Shown: piece after piece, positions 16,942-25,734 of the stretch
How the letters are laid out: each line of letters begins with the position of its first letter
Numbering within the stretch: position 1 is the stretch's first letter
Assembly (NCBI RefSeq): GCF_900185715.1
Contig: NZ_FYAS01000030.1
Location: 1-64,000 of the forward strand
DNA length: 64,000 bases
Source of the DNA: Allobosea sp. CS1GBMeth4
Lineage (GTDB): Bacteria; Pseudomonadota; Alphaproteobacteria; Rhizobiales; Beijerinckiaceae
Direction of reading: 5' to 3'
Made by a program: the position numbers and the translations under genes
Notes under the pieces: model-generated
Database searches by the model: none
Told to the model about the DNA's origin: nothing
Seen by the model: only the letters and a program-made list of their open reading frames with translations

Positions 16942-17420
16942 TGACCTATTTCGTCCTCAAATTCGTCCATCTTCTCGGCGCCGTCGTGCTGATCGGGACC
17001 GGCGCCGGGATCGCCTTCTTCATGCTGATGGCGCATCGGACCGGGAACGTGACGAAGATCGCCGGCGTCGCCCGGATCGTCGTCACGGCCGATTTTCTCT
17101 TCACCGCCACGGCCGTCGTCGTCCAGCCGATCTCGGGGATATGGCTCGCGCGCGAGGTCGGATACCCGCTGACCGAGGGCTGGATCGTCCTTTCGATCGT
17201 CCTCTATCTGGTGATCGGCGTCTTCTGGCTGCCGGTGGTGATCTTCCAGATGCGAATGCGCGATCTCGCGGAGGCGGCCGATGCCGTCGGCGGCACCCTC
17301 CCCGCCGCCTATCATCGCCTGTTCCGGATCTGGTTCGCCTTCGGCTTCCCCGCCTTCGGCGCCATCCTCGTCATTCTCTGGCTGATGATCGCGAGGCCCA
17401 GCCTGTCCGTCTTCGGATGA
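16941..17420 (+). CDS. DUF2269 family integral membrane protein
   Basis: A 159-residue protein with four predicted membrane helices, matching DUF2269. The N terminus FVLKFVHLLGAVVLIGTGAG and the segment VVVQPISGIWLAREVGYPL are typical. The family has no established function, but its histidine-bearing first helix suggests a haem- or quinone-linked membrane protein. The ATG overlaps the stop of the SDR/DoxX fusion (TGATG), a gene pair that recurs in proteobacteria and implies joint function. It is convergent with the next gene, 37 nt away. Confidence 0.8.
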   Translation: MTYFVLKFVHLLGAVVLIGTGAGIAFFMLMAHRTGNVTKIAGVARIVVTADFLFTATAVVVQPISGIWLAREVGYPLTEGWIVLSIVLYLVIGVFWLPVVIFQMRMRDLAEAADAVGGTLPAAYHRLFRIWFAFGFPAFGAILVILWLMIARPSLSVFG

Positions 17421-17457
17421 GGCTCCGGATCGCGCCGCACCCGGCCGGTCCCGTCGG

Positions 17458-18402
17458 TCAGGACCGGCCGCGGCCACCGACGCGCGGAGAGAGCGCGAGC
17501 GCGAGCGCCATCGCGGCATAGGCGGCGCCGATCGCGGCCGGGCTGACGACCTTCTCCCAGCCCGGCGTCAGCCGTTTCGGCACGACCGCATAATCGACCA
17601 CCGCCGCCAGCGTGGAGACGGCGACAGCGTCGCCGAAGGCGGCCCGCCGTCCCGGATGCCGGCGCAGCAGCTCGTAGGCACAGGCCCAGAACAGCGAGGC
17701 GCCGTGATGCGTCGCGAAGCCGACGATCGTGTGCGGGGCATCGAGCCGCCGCGAGCGCCCCGCCGCCTCGCCCCAGTACCAATGGCTGGTGGAGTTCACC
17801 GGCTGCACCGCCGATCGCCCCTCCAGCCTGGCCAGGACCGAGAGGACCGCGCTGGTCGCGAGGCTGACCGCCGTGCCCGAGACGAGGATGTTCGCCACCG
17901 AGCGCAGGCGCGACGTCACTCGCCCCTCGTCGGCTTCCCCCGGACGATCGGGCTCCGGGAGGGGTGGAGCCCGCTCCGGAATCGGCGAAGGGGCTTCGTG
18001 CCCCTGCTCGGCGGCCGCGCGCCTCGCGGGCCGTTCGCCGGCGATCAGGCGGGTGGCCGCCGTCAGCAGGTCCTGCGGAGGCATGGTGTCGTGCTGGAGA
18101 TGCCATTCGACATAGTCGCGATCCTTGCCGAGGAGATCGGCGATGTCGGCCACCCAGTCGCGCCGCGGGAAGCGGCCCGCCATCTTCAGCGCGAAGCTCG
18201 CGCTGGTCTGCACCGACAACGCCTCCATGTCGTCGCGCTCGCCCGCCGCTTCGCCGCCGGAGGTGCGATCCCATTCGTCGGCGGCGTCCAGCAACTGCTT
18301 CAGCTCGCTGGTCTCCGAAACGGTCGCCGGGCTGGTTCGCAGTTCCCGGATGCGCGCCAGCGCGGCTTCGTAGTCGTCCTGGCTTCTGATCGTCGCGTTC
18401 AT
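17458..18402 (-). CDS. Hypothetical protein: HigA-like N terminus, shared helical domain and four membrane helices
   Basis: A 314-residue mosaic. Residues 1-45 (DYEAALARIRELR then ETSELKQLLDAADEWD) resemble the N-terminal helices of HigA-type antitoxins, but no helix-turn-helix follows. Residues 78-122 (ADLLGKDRDYVEWHLQHD then PQDLLTAATRLIAG) resemble the small protein at 13374-13628. A proline-rich linker (about 130-157) leads to four hydrophobic segments (about 167-310; ANILVSGTAVSLATSAVL, then TIVGFATHHGASLFWACAY). No toxin gene is adjacent. The function is unknown; a membrane-tethered stress protein is one possibility. A GTACG-type palindrome lies 70 nt upstream. Confidence 0.65.
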   Translation of the reverse strand: MNATIRSQDDYEAALARIRELRTSPATVSETSELKQLLDAADEWDRTSGGEAAGERDDMEALSVQTSASFALKMAGRFPRRDWVADIADLLGKDRDYVEWHLQHDTMPPQDLLTAATRLIAGERPARRAAAEQGHEAPSPIPERAPPLPEPDRPGEADEGRVTSRLRSVANILVSGTAVSLATSAVLSVLARLEGRSAVQPVNSTSHWYWGEAAGRSRRLDAPHTIVGFATHHGASLFWACAYELLRRHPGRRAAFGDAVAVSTLAAVVDYAVVPKRLTPGWEKVVSPAAIGAAYAAMALALALSPRVGGRGRS

Positions 18403-18472
18403 CGCAGATCCTCCCGCGCCCGCTGGGACTACCCGTTGCAGGCAGGAAGGTTCGCGGCGCCGCCCCGCTTTG

Positions 18473-18486
18473 GTACGGAAGCGTAC
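18473..18486. promoter_or_regulatory. GTACG-N4-CGTAC palindrome, site 3 (perfect)
   Basis: GTACGGAAGCGTAC lies 70 nt upstream of the minus-strand gene at 18402 and 118 nt upstream of the plus-strand amidohydrolase. Both 5-bp arms match site 2 exactly and the spacer differs, as expected of a protein-binding palindrome rather than a copied repeat. Confidence 0.45.
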
Positions 18487-18604
18487 TTTCCCCCGTGCGG
18501 TGAGTCGGGTGCTTCATGCGAGCCCCGGCGGAGTCGGCCCGACGAAAGAGCTTTGAACCCGCCGCGCTTCTTGTCACCCTCGGCGCGAAACGGAAGGATT
18601 GTGG

Positions 18605-20089
18605 ATGTTCGACCTGATGATCCGAGGCGGGCGCGTCATCGATCCCGAGACCGCCTTCGACGCGATCGCCGACGTCGCCGTGAAGGACGGAACGATCGTC
18701 GCGATCGGAGCCCTCCCAGAGCCGGCCGGACGGACGGTGGACGCCGACGGCCTCGTCGTCACCGCCGGCTTCGTCGACCTGCACGGGCATGGCCAATCGA
18801 TCCCGGCCGACCGGATGCAGGCCTTCGACGGCGTCACCACCTCGCTGGAGCTGGAGATCGGCGTCCTCCCGGTGGCCCGCTGGTACGAGGAACAGGCCAA
18901 TGCCGGCCGGGTCCTGAACTATGGGGCCTCCGCGGGCTGGGTCTTCGGCCGGATCGCCGCGATGACCTCGCAGCAGACGCAGCCGACGATCGAGGGCATG
19001 GGCCTCGCCATGCGCGACCGGCGCTGGGTCACCGATGCCGCCGACCCGGCCGAGACGGCCGAGATCGTCGAACGCGTCCGGACCGGCCTCGAGCAGGGCG
19101 CGCTCGGCATCGGCTTTCCCAATGCCTACGCGCCGGGAACCGGCATCAAGGAGCTCTCCGAACTCTGCAGCCTGGCCGCCGGCTTCGGCACGCCGACCTT
19201 CACCCACATCGCCTTCATGTCGAACGTCGATCCGCTGAGCTCGATCGAGGGTTATACGCGGCTGATCGGGCTGGCCGGCTCCACCGGAGCCCACATGCAT
19301 ATCTGCCATTTCAACAGCACGAGCCTGCTCGACGTGGAGCGGGCGGCGGAGCTCGTGCGCAACGCCCAGGCTCAGGGCCTCAAGGTCACGGTCGAGGCCT
19401 ATCCCTACGGCACCGGCTCGACCGTGATCAGCGCCGACTTCTTCAGCGACCCGGCGTTCCCGACACGCTTCGGCACGGATTACGGCGCGATCGAGGTCGT
19501 CGCCTCGCGTCACCGCTTCCGTGACCGCGACGAGCTCCTGCGTGCCCAGCAGGAGAATGCCGGGGCGCTGGTGCTCATCCATTTCCTCGACGTCGCCGCC
19601 AATGACCGGCACAGGAACCTGCTCGACGTCTCGGTCATGTTTCCCGGCGGCATCATCGCGTCGGACGCCATGCCCTGGACCCTGCCGAACGGCTCGACCT
19701 ATATCGGCGATGCCTGGCCCCTCCCCGAGGACGCCGTCTCGCATCCGCGCTCGTCGGGGACCTTCACGAAGTTCCTGAAGGAATGGGTCCGCGAGCGGCA
19801 GGCCATCAGCCTGCTCGAGGGCCTCGCCAAATGCTCGCTGCTCCCGGCACGGCTGCTCGAGGGCTGCACGCCGGCCATGCGGAGGAAGGGCCGCCTCCAG
19901 ATCGGCTGCGATGCCGACATCGTCGCATTCGACTTCGCTGCCCTGACGGACCGGGCGGACTTCACGCGCATGAACGCGCCCTCCGAGGGCGTGCGGCATC
20001 TGCTGGTCGGCGGCGAGGCGGTCATCGCCGACGGAGACCTCGTCAGGAACGCCCGGCCGGGTCGCCCCATCCGGCGCCCGACGCCGTGA
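18605..20089 (+). CDS. Amidohydrolase of the N-acyl-D-amino-acid deacylase type
   Basis: A 494-residue metal-dependent hydrolase of the amidohydrolase superfamily, D-aminoacylase/dihydroorotase-like branch. The HxH metal motif is in GFVDLHGHGQS (about 57-67). HICHFNSTSLLDVERA near 232-247 and IIASDAMPW near 352 supply further metal and catalytic residues. The family removes acyl groups from N-acyl-D-amino acids or opens related amides. The ATG at 18605 is preferred to the in-frame TTG at 18599 because GGAAGGA sits just before the latter. The stop overlaps the GTG of the CobW gene, a pairing that suggests metal supply to this enzyme. Confidence 0.85.
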   Translation: MFDLMIRGGRVIDPETAFDAIADVAVKDGTIVAIGALPEPAGRTVDADGLVVTAGFVDLHGHGQSIPADRMQAFDGVTTSLELEIGVLPVARWYEEQANAGRVLNYGASAGWVFGRIAAMTSQQTQPTIEGMGLAMRDRRWVTDAADPAETAEIVERVRTGLEQGALGIGFPNAYAPGTGIKELSELCSLAAGFGTPTFTHIAFMSNVDPLSSIEGYTRLIGLAGSTGAHMHICHFNSTSLLDVERAAELVRNAQAQGLKVTVEAYPYGTGSTVISADFFSDPAFPTRFGTDYGAIEVVASRHRFRDRDELLRAQQENAGALVLIHFLDVAANDRHRNLLDVSVMFPGGIIASDAMPWTLPNGSTYIGDAWPLPEDAVSHPRSSGTFTKFLKEWVRERQAISLLEGLAKCSLLPARLLEGCTPAMRRKGRLQIGCDADIVAFDFAALTDRADFTRMNAPSEGVRHLLVGGEAVIADGDLVRNARPGRPIRRPTP

Positions 20090-21015
20090 CGGCGATCCCC
20101 ATCCTGCTGATCTCCGGCCATCTGGGCGCCGGGAAGACCACCCTCGTCAACCGGCTGCTCCAGGAGGCGCTGGGCAAGCGCATCGCCGCGATCGTCAACG
20201 ATTTCGGAGCCATCGACATCGATGCCGCCTTGCTGCAATCCTCCAGCGACGGCCTCGTCAGCCTGAAGAACGGCTGCATCTGCTGCTCGCTCCAGGGCGA
20301 CCTCCTGCGGACTCTCGCCTCGGTGGTGAGGCGCGCGCCCGCCCCGAATGCCATCGTGATCGAGACCAGCGGCATCTCGGATCCGGCGGAGATCATCCGC
20401 AGCCTTCTCGATCCAGTGATCTTCAGGGCAGCGGCGCTGGAAACGGTGCTGACTCTGGTGGACGGCCTGCGAACCTCCGAGGAGCCGGAGCTGTGGCACG
20501 ATCCGCTCTGGCTCTCCCAGGCGCGGTCGGCCGATGTGCTGCTCGTCACGAAGGCCGATCTGATCGGCCGCCCGGCGGCGGACCAGCTCGCCTCGCGGCT
20601 CGAACAGCGCTTCCCGGCCAAGCCTGTCTTCGTGCTCGAGGGCGACCTGCCGATGGAGCTGATGTTCGGCCATGGCCCGGGCGAGCTGCGAACGCCCGCG
20701 CCGCCTCGCCCGAGCTCGCCGACCAGCTTCGAAACCCTCGCCTGGACCGCCCGCCGGCCGCTCTCGCTCGCGAAGTTCCAGGCCGCCCTGGACCCGATGG
20801 CGAAAAAGCTCCTGCGCGCCAAGGGCTTCGTGACTTTCGCGGACCGGCCCTCGCAGCCTCTCGTCTTCCAGCTCGTCGGCTCGCGCGCCACGCTGACGCC
20901 GGCCCCCGCCCCGCCGGCCGACGGTCTGGCGGCGGCGATCGTGCTGATCGCCAGGCAGGAGGTGGCGGACCTGGGCGATATCGCAGCGTTGCTGGACGAG
21001 ACGGTGACGCCGTGA
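20086..21015 (+). CDS. CobW/P47K family GTPase, probable metallochaperone
   Basis: A 309-residue G3E-family GTPase starting at a GTG that overlaps the previous stop (GTGA). The P-loop GHLGAGKTTLVNRLL is near the N terminus, and the metal-binding CXCC motif is seen as NGCICCSLQGDLLR near residue 62. VIETSGISDPAEI and LLVTKAD supply further G motifs. The C-terminal CobW domain is short. Such proteins (ZigA, YeiR, NHase P47K) insert metals, mostly Zn or Co, into client enzymes. The client here is probably the coupled amidohydrolase, which is inference from gene order. Confidence 0.85.
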   Translation: MTAIPILLISGHLGAGKTTLVNRLLQEALGKRIAAIVNDFGAIDIDAALLQSSSDGLVSLKNGCICCSLQGDLLRTLASVVRRAPAPNAIVIETSGISDPAEIIRSLLDPVIFRAAALETVLTLVDGLRTSEEPELWHDPLWLSQARSADVLLVTKADLIGRPAADQLASRLEQRFPAKPVFVLEGDLPMELMFGHGPGELRTPAPPRPSSPTSFETLAWTARRPLSLAKFQAALDPMAKKLLRAKGFVTFADRPSQPLVFQLVGSRATLTPAPAPPADGLAAAIVLIARQEVADLGDIAALLDETVTP

Positions 21016-21117
21016 CGGCACGTGCGACCGGCCGGGGGCTCTGCCCGGTTCCCGGGCCAGCTCGACCCCGCGGTTGCGGCCGCCCGTGACGAACGACCGG
21101 GGCTCGCCCGGCGCGCC

Positions 21118-22215
21118 TCACACCGGCAGCCAGTGGAGCGAGCGGGGCCGGAGCGTCAGGCGGGCGGCACTGCCGATCTCGAACAGATCGGTCCCGGACT
21201 GGAACGGCATGTCGACAGAGACCTCGGTGGCGCCGATGCGTGCCCCGTAACGGATGCTCGCCCCGAGGAATTCCCGGTTGGCGATGACGCAGGGCAGGGT
21301 GAGCGCGCCCTCCGGCGCCTCGTTCGCGTCGACCAGGCTGGCATGCTGCGGGCGGAACACGAGCGCTGAACCCTCCGGGATCGCCACGCCCGCGGCGACG
21401 GGGAACCTGACCTGCCCGTCAATCTCGAAGCCGCGCTCCGCGCCGCTGCCGACGACGCGGCCCTTCAGGATGTTGGCGGTGCCGAGGAAGCCGGCGACGA
21501 AGAGGTTGGCAGGATGCTCGTAGAGCTCCATCGGCGTGCCGACCTGTTGCACGACGCCGTCGTTCATCACGGCGATGCGGTCGCAGATCGTGTTCGCCTC
21601 CTCCTGGTCATGGGTGACGAAGATCGTGGTCAGGCCGAGCCGCTGCTGCAGGTCGCGCAGTTCGCGCCGGACCTGCACGCGCATCTTCGCGTCGAGATTG
21701 GAGAGCGGCTCGTCGAGCAGCAGCACCTTGGGCTCGACCGCGATGGTGCGCGCCACGGCGACGCGCTGCTGTTGGCCGCCGGAGAGCTGCGAGGGCCGGC
21801 GCTCGGCGAGATGGCCTAGCCCGACCAGATCGAGCGCCGCCTCGACCCGCCGCTCGATCTCGGCGCGCTTCACGCCGCGCTCCTCCAGTCCGAAGGCGAC
21901 GTTGCGGCGAACGCTCATATGCGGCCAGAGCGCATAGGACTGGAAGACCATGCCGACATCGCGCTTCCAGGGCGGCAGGCTGGAGATATCCCGTCCGCCG
22001 ATGGTGACGCGGCCGGTATCGGCACGGTTGAAGCCCGCGATCAGCCTGAGCAGCGTGGTCTTGCCGCAGCCGGACGGCCCGAGAAAGGCGAAGAACTCGC
22101 CCGGTTCGATCGCGAGGTCGATGTCCTTCAGCACATGGTTGTCGCCATAGGACAGGTTGACGCCCTCGATCGCGACGGAAACGGCGGGCCTGGTCAGGGA
22201 GACGGTTGCGTTCAT
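21118..22215 (-). CDS. ABC importer ATP-binding protein, Fe3+/2-aminoethylphosphonate type
   Basis: A 365-residue ATPase with the FbpC/PotA-like layout: Walker A GPSGCGKTTLL near residue 45, signature [15 protein letters not shown] near 141, Walker B LLLDEPLSNLDA, H-loop VTHDQEEA and a C-terminal TOBE domain from about 285. It energises import with the fused permease next to it. The start at 22215 overlaps the permease stop by 4 nt. Families with a single fused permease include iron(III) importers (AfuABC, FbpABC) and putative 2-aminoethylphosphonate importers, so the substrate is open. Confidence 0.92.
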   Translation of the reverse strand: MNATVSLTRPAVSVAIEGVNLSYGDNHVLKDIDLAIEPGEFFAFLGPSGCGKTTLLRLIAGFNRADTGRVTIGGRDISSLPPWKRDVGMVFQSYALWPHMSVRRNVAFGLEERGVKRAEIERRVEAALDLVGLGHLAERRPSQLSGGQQQRVAVARTIAVEPKVLLLDEPLSNLDAKMRVQVRRELRDLQQRLGLTTIFVTHDQEEANTICDRIAVMNDGVVQQVGTPMELYEHPANLFVAGFLGTANILKGRVVGSGAERGFEIDGQVRFPVAAGVAIPEGSALVFRPQHASLVDANEAPEGALTLPCVIANREFLGASIRYGARIGATEVSVDMPFQSGTDLFEIGSAARLTLRPRSLHWLPV

Positions 22216-23933
22216 GGTCGGTGGCCTGATCCCTTGGCCTTCTGGCTGCGTTCGACGATGAGGTGCGAGAGATAGGTGCAGGCCGCGACGAGCAGGACTG
22301 CGACGACGCCGAGCGCCGCGCCCGGCCCGCGCCCGGCTGCCGACTGCATGAAGACGTAGAGCCCGTAGGCCAGCGGCGCGTCGGAGTTGGACTGGACCAG
22401 CATCAGCGTCGCCGAGAGCTCGACTGCGGCGGTGGCGAAGGAGGTCACGAAGCCGGCGAGGATACCGCCGGTCATCAGCGGCACGACGATGCGGCGCACG
22501 GTGCGGGCCTTGGTCGCGCCGAGATTCTCCGCCGCCTCTTCCAGGGAGACCGAGATCTGCTGGAGCGCGGCATGGCAGGCCCGCAGCGCATAGGGCAGGC
22601 GACGGATCGCCAGCGCCAGCACGATCGTGATCCAGAGCGCGGCGAGCGGCGTCCCGTCCGGCAGGGTGATGCCGTAGAAGGTCCTGAGATAGCCGATGCC
22701 GAGCACGACACCGGGAACGGCGAGCGCCGCCGTCGCCATCCAGTCGAGCCATTCGCGGCCGACGAGCCGGGTGCGCAGCACGAGATAGGCGATGGCGACG
22801 CCGAGCACGATGTCGATGCCGCCGGCGAGCATCGCGTAGATCAGCGTGTTCTTGATGTAGAGCGAGCTCTCGCCGAAGACGCGGCCGTAATGGGCGAGCG
22901 TATAGGCGTCCGGCAGCGGCGAGAACGACCAGATCGTCGCGAAGGAGAGCAGCAGCAGCGCCAGATGCGGCGCCAGCACCAGCGCCAGGATCAGGATGAC
23001 GACGCCGTAGCCGAGCACCGCCTCGTGCGGGCGCATGACCCGCCGCGCGAGGCCGCCGCCGCCGCGCTGGGTGGTGGCGTAGTCGCGCCCCCTCAGCGCC
23101 AACGCCGAGAGCCACATCGCCAGCACCGAGGCGATGATCAGCACGACCGAGATGACGTATCCCATCGGGTCGGCGATGCCGATCGAGGTCACCCGCAGAT
23201 AGGCCTGCGGCGCCAGCATGTCCTTGACATTGAGCAGGAGCGGCGTCGCGAGATCGTCGAAGACCTTGACGAAGACCAGCGAGGCGCCGGCGAGATAGCC
23301 GGGCAGCGCGAGCGGGAAGACGATGCGCCGGAACAGGCGGAAGCCGGAGGAGCCGAGGTTCTGCGCCGCCTCCTCCATGGCGCGGTCGATATTGCGCAGC
23401 GCCGCCGAGAGATTGACCAGGATGAACGGGAAATAATGCACCGACTGGACGAAGATGACGCCGTTCAGCCCTTCCATGAAATCGATCTTGACGCCGAGCC
23501 AGTCGTCGAGCAGCAGGTTGATCGAACCGTTGCGGCCGAAGAAGAGCTGCATCGCCACGGCGCCGACGAAGGGCGGCATGATCAGCGGCAGGAAGCCGAG
23601 CGTCTGCACGATCGCCGCGCCGCGGAAAGCGAAGCGCGTGGTGAGATAGGCGAGCGGCAGCGCCAGCACAGAGGCGAAGGCCACCGACATCGCCGAGACA
23701 TAGAACGAGTTCCACAGCGAGCGCATGAACAGCTCGCTGCGGACGAAGTCGTGGAAATTGACCAGCGTGAAGGTCGACGTGCCCTTTTCGGTAAAGGCGA
23801 CGTAGATCACCGTCGCCACCGGCAGCACCAGGAAGACGAGCAGGAAGGCCGCGATGGCGAGCGCCAGCGCGATCTGGCCGGGCGTGGCGGAGAAGGCGCG
23901 GGCGCGGGATGGGGTCGTGGGGACGGCGGTCAT
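22212..23933 (-). CDS. ABC importer permease with two fused membrane domains, Fe3+/aminoethylphosphonate type
   Basis: A 573-residue inner-membrane protein with about twelve helices and two EAA loops (NIDRAMEEAAQNLGSSGFRL near 191 and ISVSLEEAAENLGATKAR near 462). It is a tandem fusion of two BPD-transport permease domains, as in FbpB and PhnU-type proteins. It forms the membrane channel for the substrate delivered by the binding protein encoded upstream. The start at 23933 is a clean ATG. A palindromic repeat fills the 136-nt gap to the upstream binding-protein gene. Confidence 0.92.
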   Translation of the reverse strand: MTAVPTTPSRARAFSATPGQIALALAIAAFLLVFLVLPVATVIYVAFTEKGTSTFTLVNFHDFVRSELFMRSLWNSFYVSAMSVAFASVLALPLAYLTTRFAFRGAAIVQTLGFLPLIMPPFVGAVAMQLFFGRNGSINLLLDDWLGVKIDFMEGLNGVIFVQSVHYFPFILVNLSAALRNIDRAMEEAAQNLGSSGFRLFRRIVFPLALPGYLAGASLVFVKVFDDLATPLLLNVKDMLAPQAYLRVTSIGIADPMGYVISVVLIIASVLAMWLSALALRGRDYATTQRGGGGLARRVMRPHEAVLGYGVVILILALVLAPHLALLLLSFATIWSFSPLPDAYTLAHYGRVFGESSLYIKNTLIYAMLAGGIDIVLGVAIAYLVLRTRLVGREWLDWMATAALAVPGVVLGIGYLRTFYGITLPDGTPLAALWITIVLALAIRRLPYALRACHAALQQISVSLEEAAENLGATKARTVRRIVVPLMTGGILAGFVTSFATAAVELSATLMLVQSNSDAPLAYGLYVFMQSAAGRGPGAALGVVAVLLVAACTYLSHLIVERSQKAKGSGHRP

Positions 23934-23952
23934 GTCTGGCCTTGCGAAAGGG

Positions 23953-24064
23953 CGTCATGCCCGGGCTTTCCCCGGGCATCTCCGGACAAGTGGCGCAGCT
24001 TCAACGGAGCCATATCCGGCATGAGATTCCCGGGTCGGCACATGCGCGCCGCCCGAGAATGACG
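23953..24064. repeat. Dispersed palindromic repeat between binding-protein and permease genes
   Basis: The outer ends are CGTCATGCCCGGG and its near complement CCCGAGAATGACG. Inside them are the hairpin CCCGGGctttcCCCGGG and further CCGG-rich arms. This is the form of a mobile-looking intergenic repeat common in Hyphomicrobiales. As RNA it would fold strongly between the upstream binding-protein message and the permease message, and may favour excess binding protein. Confidence 0.65.
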
Positions 24065-24069
24065 CACTC

Positions 24070-25398
24070 TCACTTCGCCGCCTTCAGCGCCTCCTCGGCC
24101 TTGGCCTTCGCCTTGGCGTAGCTGTCACGGGCGAAGCTCGCCCATTGCGCCTCGACCTCGGCCTGGCGCGCGCCCTTCTCCTTGCCGCCGGTGAAAGCGG
24201 CCCGCAATTCCGGGCTCGAGGCCTGCGCCTCGGTGACCGGCGAGGCCGCGATCAGCGCCCTCGCCTCGTCGGCCAGCGCCCTGGCCTGGGCATTGGGCTT
24301 CTTCGCCAGCGCCGCATCGACCTCGTGCAGCGTCTTGGTGACGCCCTTCAGCGCTTCGAGCTGGAAGGAGATCAGCTGGTCGAACAGGGTGTCGACCACG
24401 GCGGTGCGCGCCTCCGACTTGTCGACGTCGAAGCCGATCATCTTCTGGAAGCGCGGATCGGTGAATGGGTTGGGATAGTCGGCCCCGGCCTTGGCGTAGA
24501 CGGCCGGATTGACCGGCAATCGGCGGATGCCGGGCTCGAGCAGAACCTCCTGCCCGGCCGGCGAGAGCAGGAACTCGATGAAGGCCTCGGCCGCCGCCCC
24601 GTTCGGCGGATTGGCGACGATGCCGACATTGGCCGGCACCACCGTGGTCACGGTCGGGTAGACGAACTTGACCGGGAAGCCCGACGCCTGGGCGGAGAAG
24701 GCGAAGAAGTCGATGACGATACCGACGCCGACCTGGCCGGAATTCACCGCCTCCGGCACGCCGAAGGAGCGCTCGGTGATCGAGCGGAAATTGCCGGCCA
24801 TCTCCTTGAGCGTGCGCCAGCCCTTCTCCCAGCCTTCGCCCTGCAGGATGGTCTCGACCGTCAGATGGGTCGTGCCGGAGCGCGCGGGCGAGGCGATCGA
24901 GACATGGTCGTGGAATGCCGGCTTGGCGAGGTCCTGCCAGTCCTTGGGCTCGGGTAGCTTGTTGGCCTTGGCGTAGCGCTCGTTCCACATGATTCCGTAG
25001 CCCGAGGCGGCGAAGCCGAAATAGAAGCCGTCGGGATCGTTGATCGGGTAGGAGCCGATCCTGGCGGGAATGCCGGTCGCCCTGGGCTTGTAGGCGGCGA
25101 GCAGCTTCTTGCCCTTCAGCACCTCGAAGGCGTCGGGCGCCGAGGCCCAGAACAGGTCGACCTGGTTGTTGGCCCTGGTCTCCTCGATATATTTCACGCC
25201 GGCATTGGTGTTGCGGTTCTGGACCTCCAGGATGACGCCGGGCACCGCCTTCTCGAAGGCTTTCTTGATCGGGTCGGTGACGTCCTTCGAGAACGAGGTG
25301 ACCACCGTGACCTTGCCCGACGGCGCCTGCGCCCGGGCGGCCGGCGCGGCGACGGCGAGCCCCAACGCCAAGGCGAGCGTGATCCTGCGTGTGAACAT
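24070..25398 (-). CDS. Periplasmic substrate-binding protein of the Fe3+/aminoethylphosphonate-type importer
   Basis: A 442-residue secreted protein with a Sec signal peptide (RRITLALALGLAVAAPAARA, cleavage near residue 23). The mature part is a class of periplasmic binding protein close to AfuA/FbpA: KVTVVTSFSKDVTDPIKKAF, FWASAPDAFEVL and GVGIVIDFFAFSAQASG. About 100 extra helical, lysine- and alanine-rich residues at the C terminus are unusual and end in AKAKAEEALKAAK. A strong GGGAGGA site precedes the ATG. It is the first gene of the importer operon. The ligand could be ferric ion, a phosphonate or a phosphate ester. Confidence 0.88.
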   Translation of the reverse strand: MFTRRITLALALGLAVAAPAARAQAPSGKVTVVTSFSKDVTDPIKKAFEKAVPGVILEVQNRNTNAGVKYIEETRANNQVDLFWASAPDAFEVLKGKKLLAAYKPRATGIPARIGSYPINDPDGFYFGFAASGYGIMWNERYAKANKLPEPKDWQDLAKPAFHDHVSIASPARSGTTHLTVETILQGEGWEKGWRTLKEMAGNFRSITERSFGVPEAVNSGQVGVGIVIDFFAFSAQASGFPVKFVYPTVTTVVPANVGIVANPPNGAAAEAFIEFLLSPAGQEVLLEPGIRRLPVNPAVYAKAGADYPNPFTDPRFQKMIGFDVDKSEARTAVVDTLFDQLISFQLEALKGVTKTLHEVDAALAKKPNAQARALADEARALIAASPVTEAQASSPELRAAFTGGKEKGARQAEVEAQWASFARDSYAKAKAKAEEALKAAK

Positions 25399-25441
25399 TC
25401 GATCCTCCCTGTCATCCGATGGCCGCCGGCATCGAGGCCGG

Positions 25442-25490
25442 CGGATTGCCGTTGCCGCAAAACTGTCACGAAAGTCGCAGGAATGTCATC
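25442..25490 (+). promoter_or_regulatory. Copy of the pit control segment in front of the ABC importer
   Basis: This stretch matches 2137-2185 (opposite strand) at 42 of 49 positions without gaps, including CGCAAAACTGTCA and ATGTCATC. It lies about 45 nt upstream of the binding-protein start, reading away from the gene, and within the 336-nt gap 25399-25734 after the glucose dehydrogenase gene. No other gene or structure was recognised in that gap. The Pho-like half sites are spaced 20 bp apart, so it is not a canonical Pho box. Confidence 0.5.
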
Positions 25491-25734
25491 ATGCGTGATG
25501 GCGCTCGCCTGCGCGGCTTCGCCGACCGGTGCCCGGCCCAGGCCCGCTCCATGCCGAAGGTGAAGGCAGCAGGAGCACGATCGCGGGATCGGGCCGACGC
25601 CCGGCAGGACTCCGATCGCGGTGCCGATCAGGCACATCCCGGATTCTCGAGCAGCTCCGCCCGCGTCATGAAGCGGGGCCCCGAACATTCCTGCATCCGA
25701 GCCGTCCGATGCCGGCGAGCGACCCCGCGCGTTC

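Noticed and set aside
25460..25490. Canonical Pho box
   Set aside because: The CTGTCA and ATGTCAT half sites are 20 bp apart and the middle half site is degenerate, so the 11-bp repeat register of PhoB sites is not met. Kept only as a Pho-like element.
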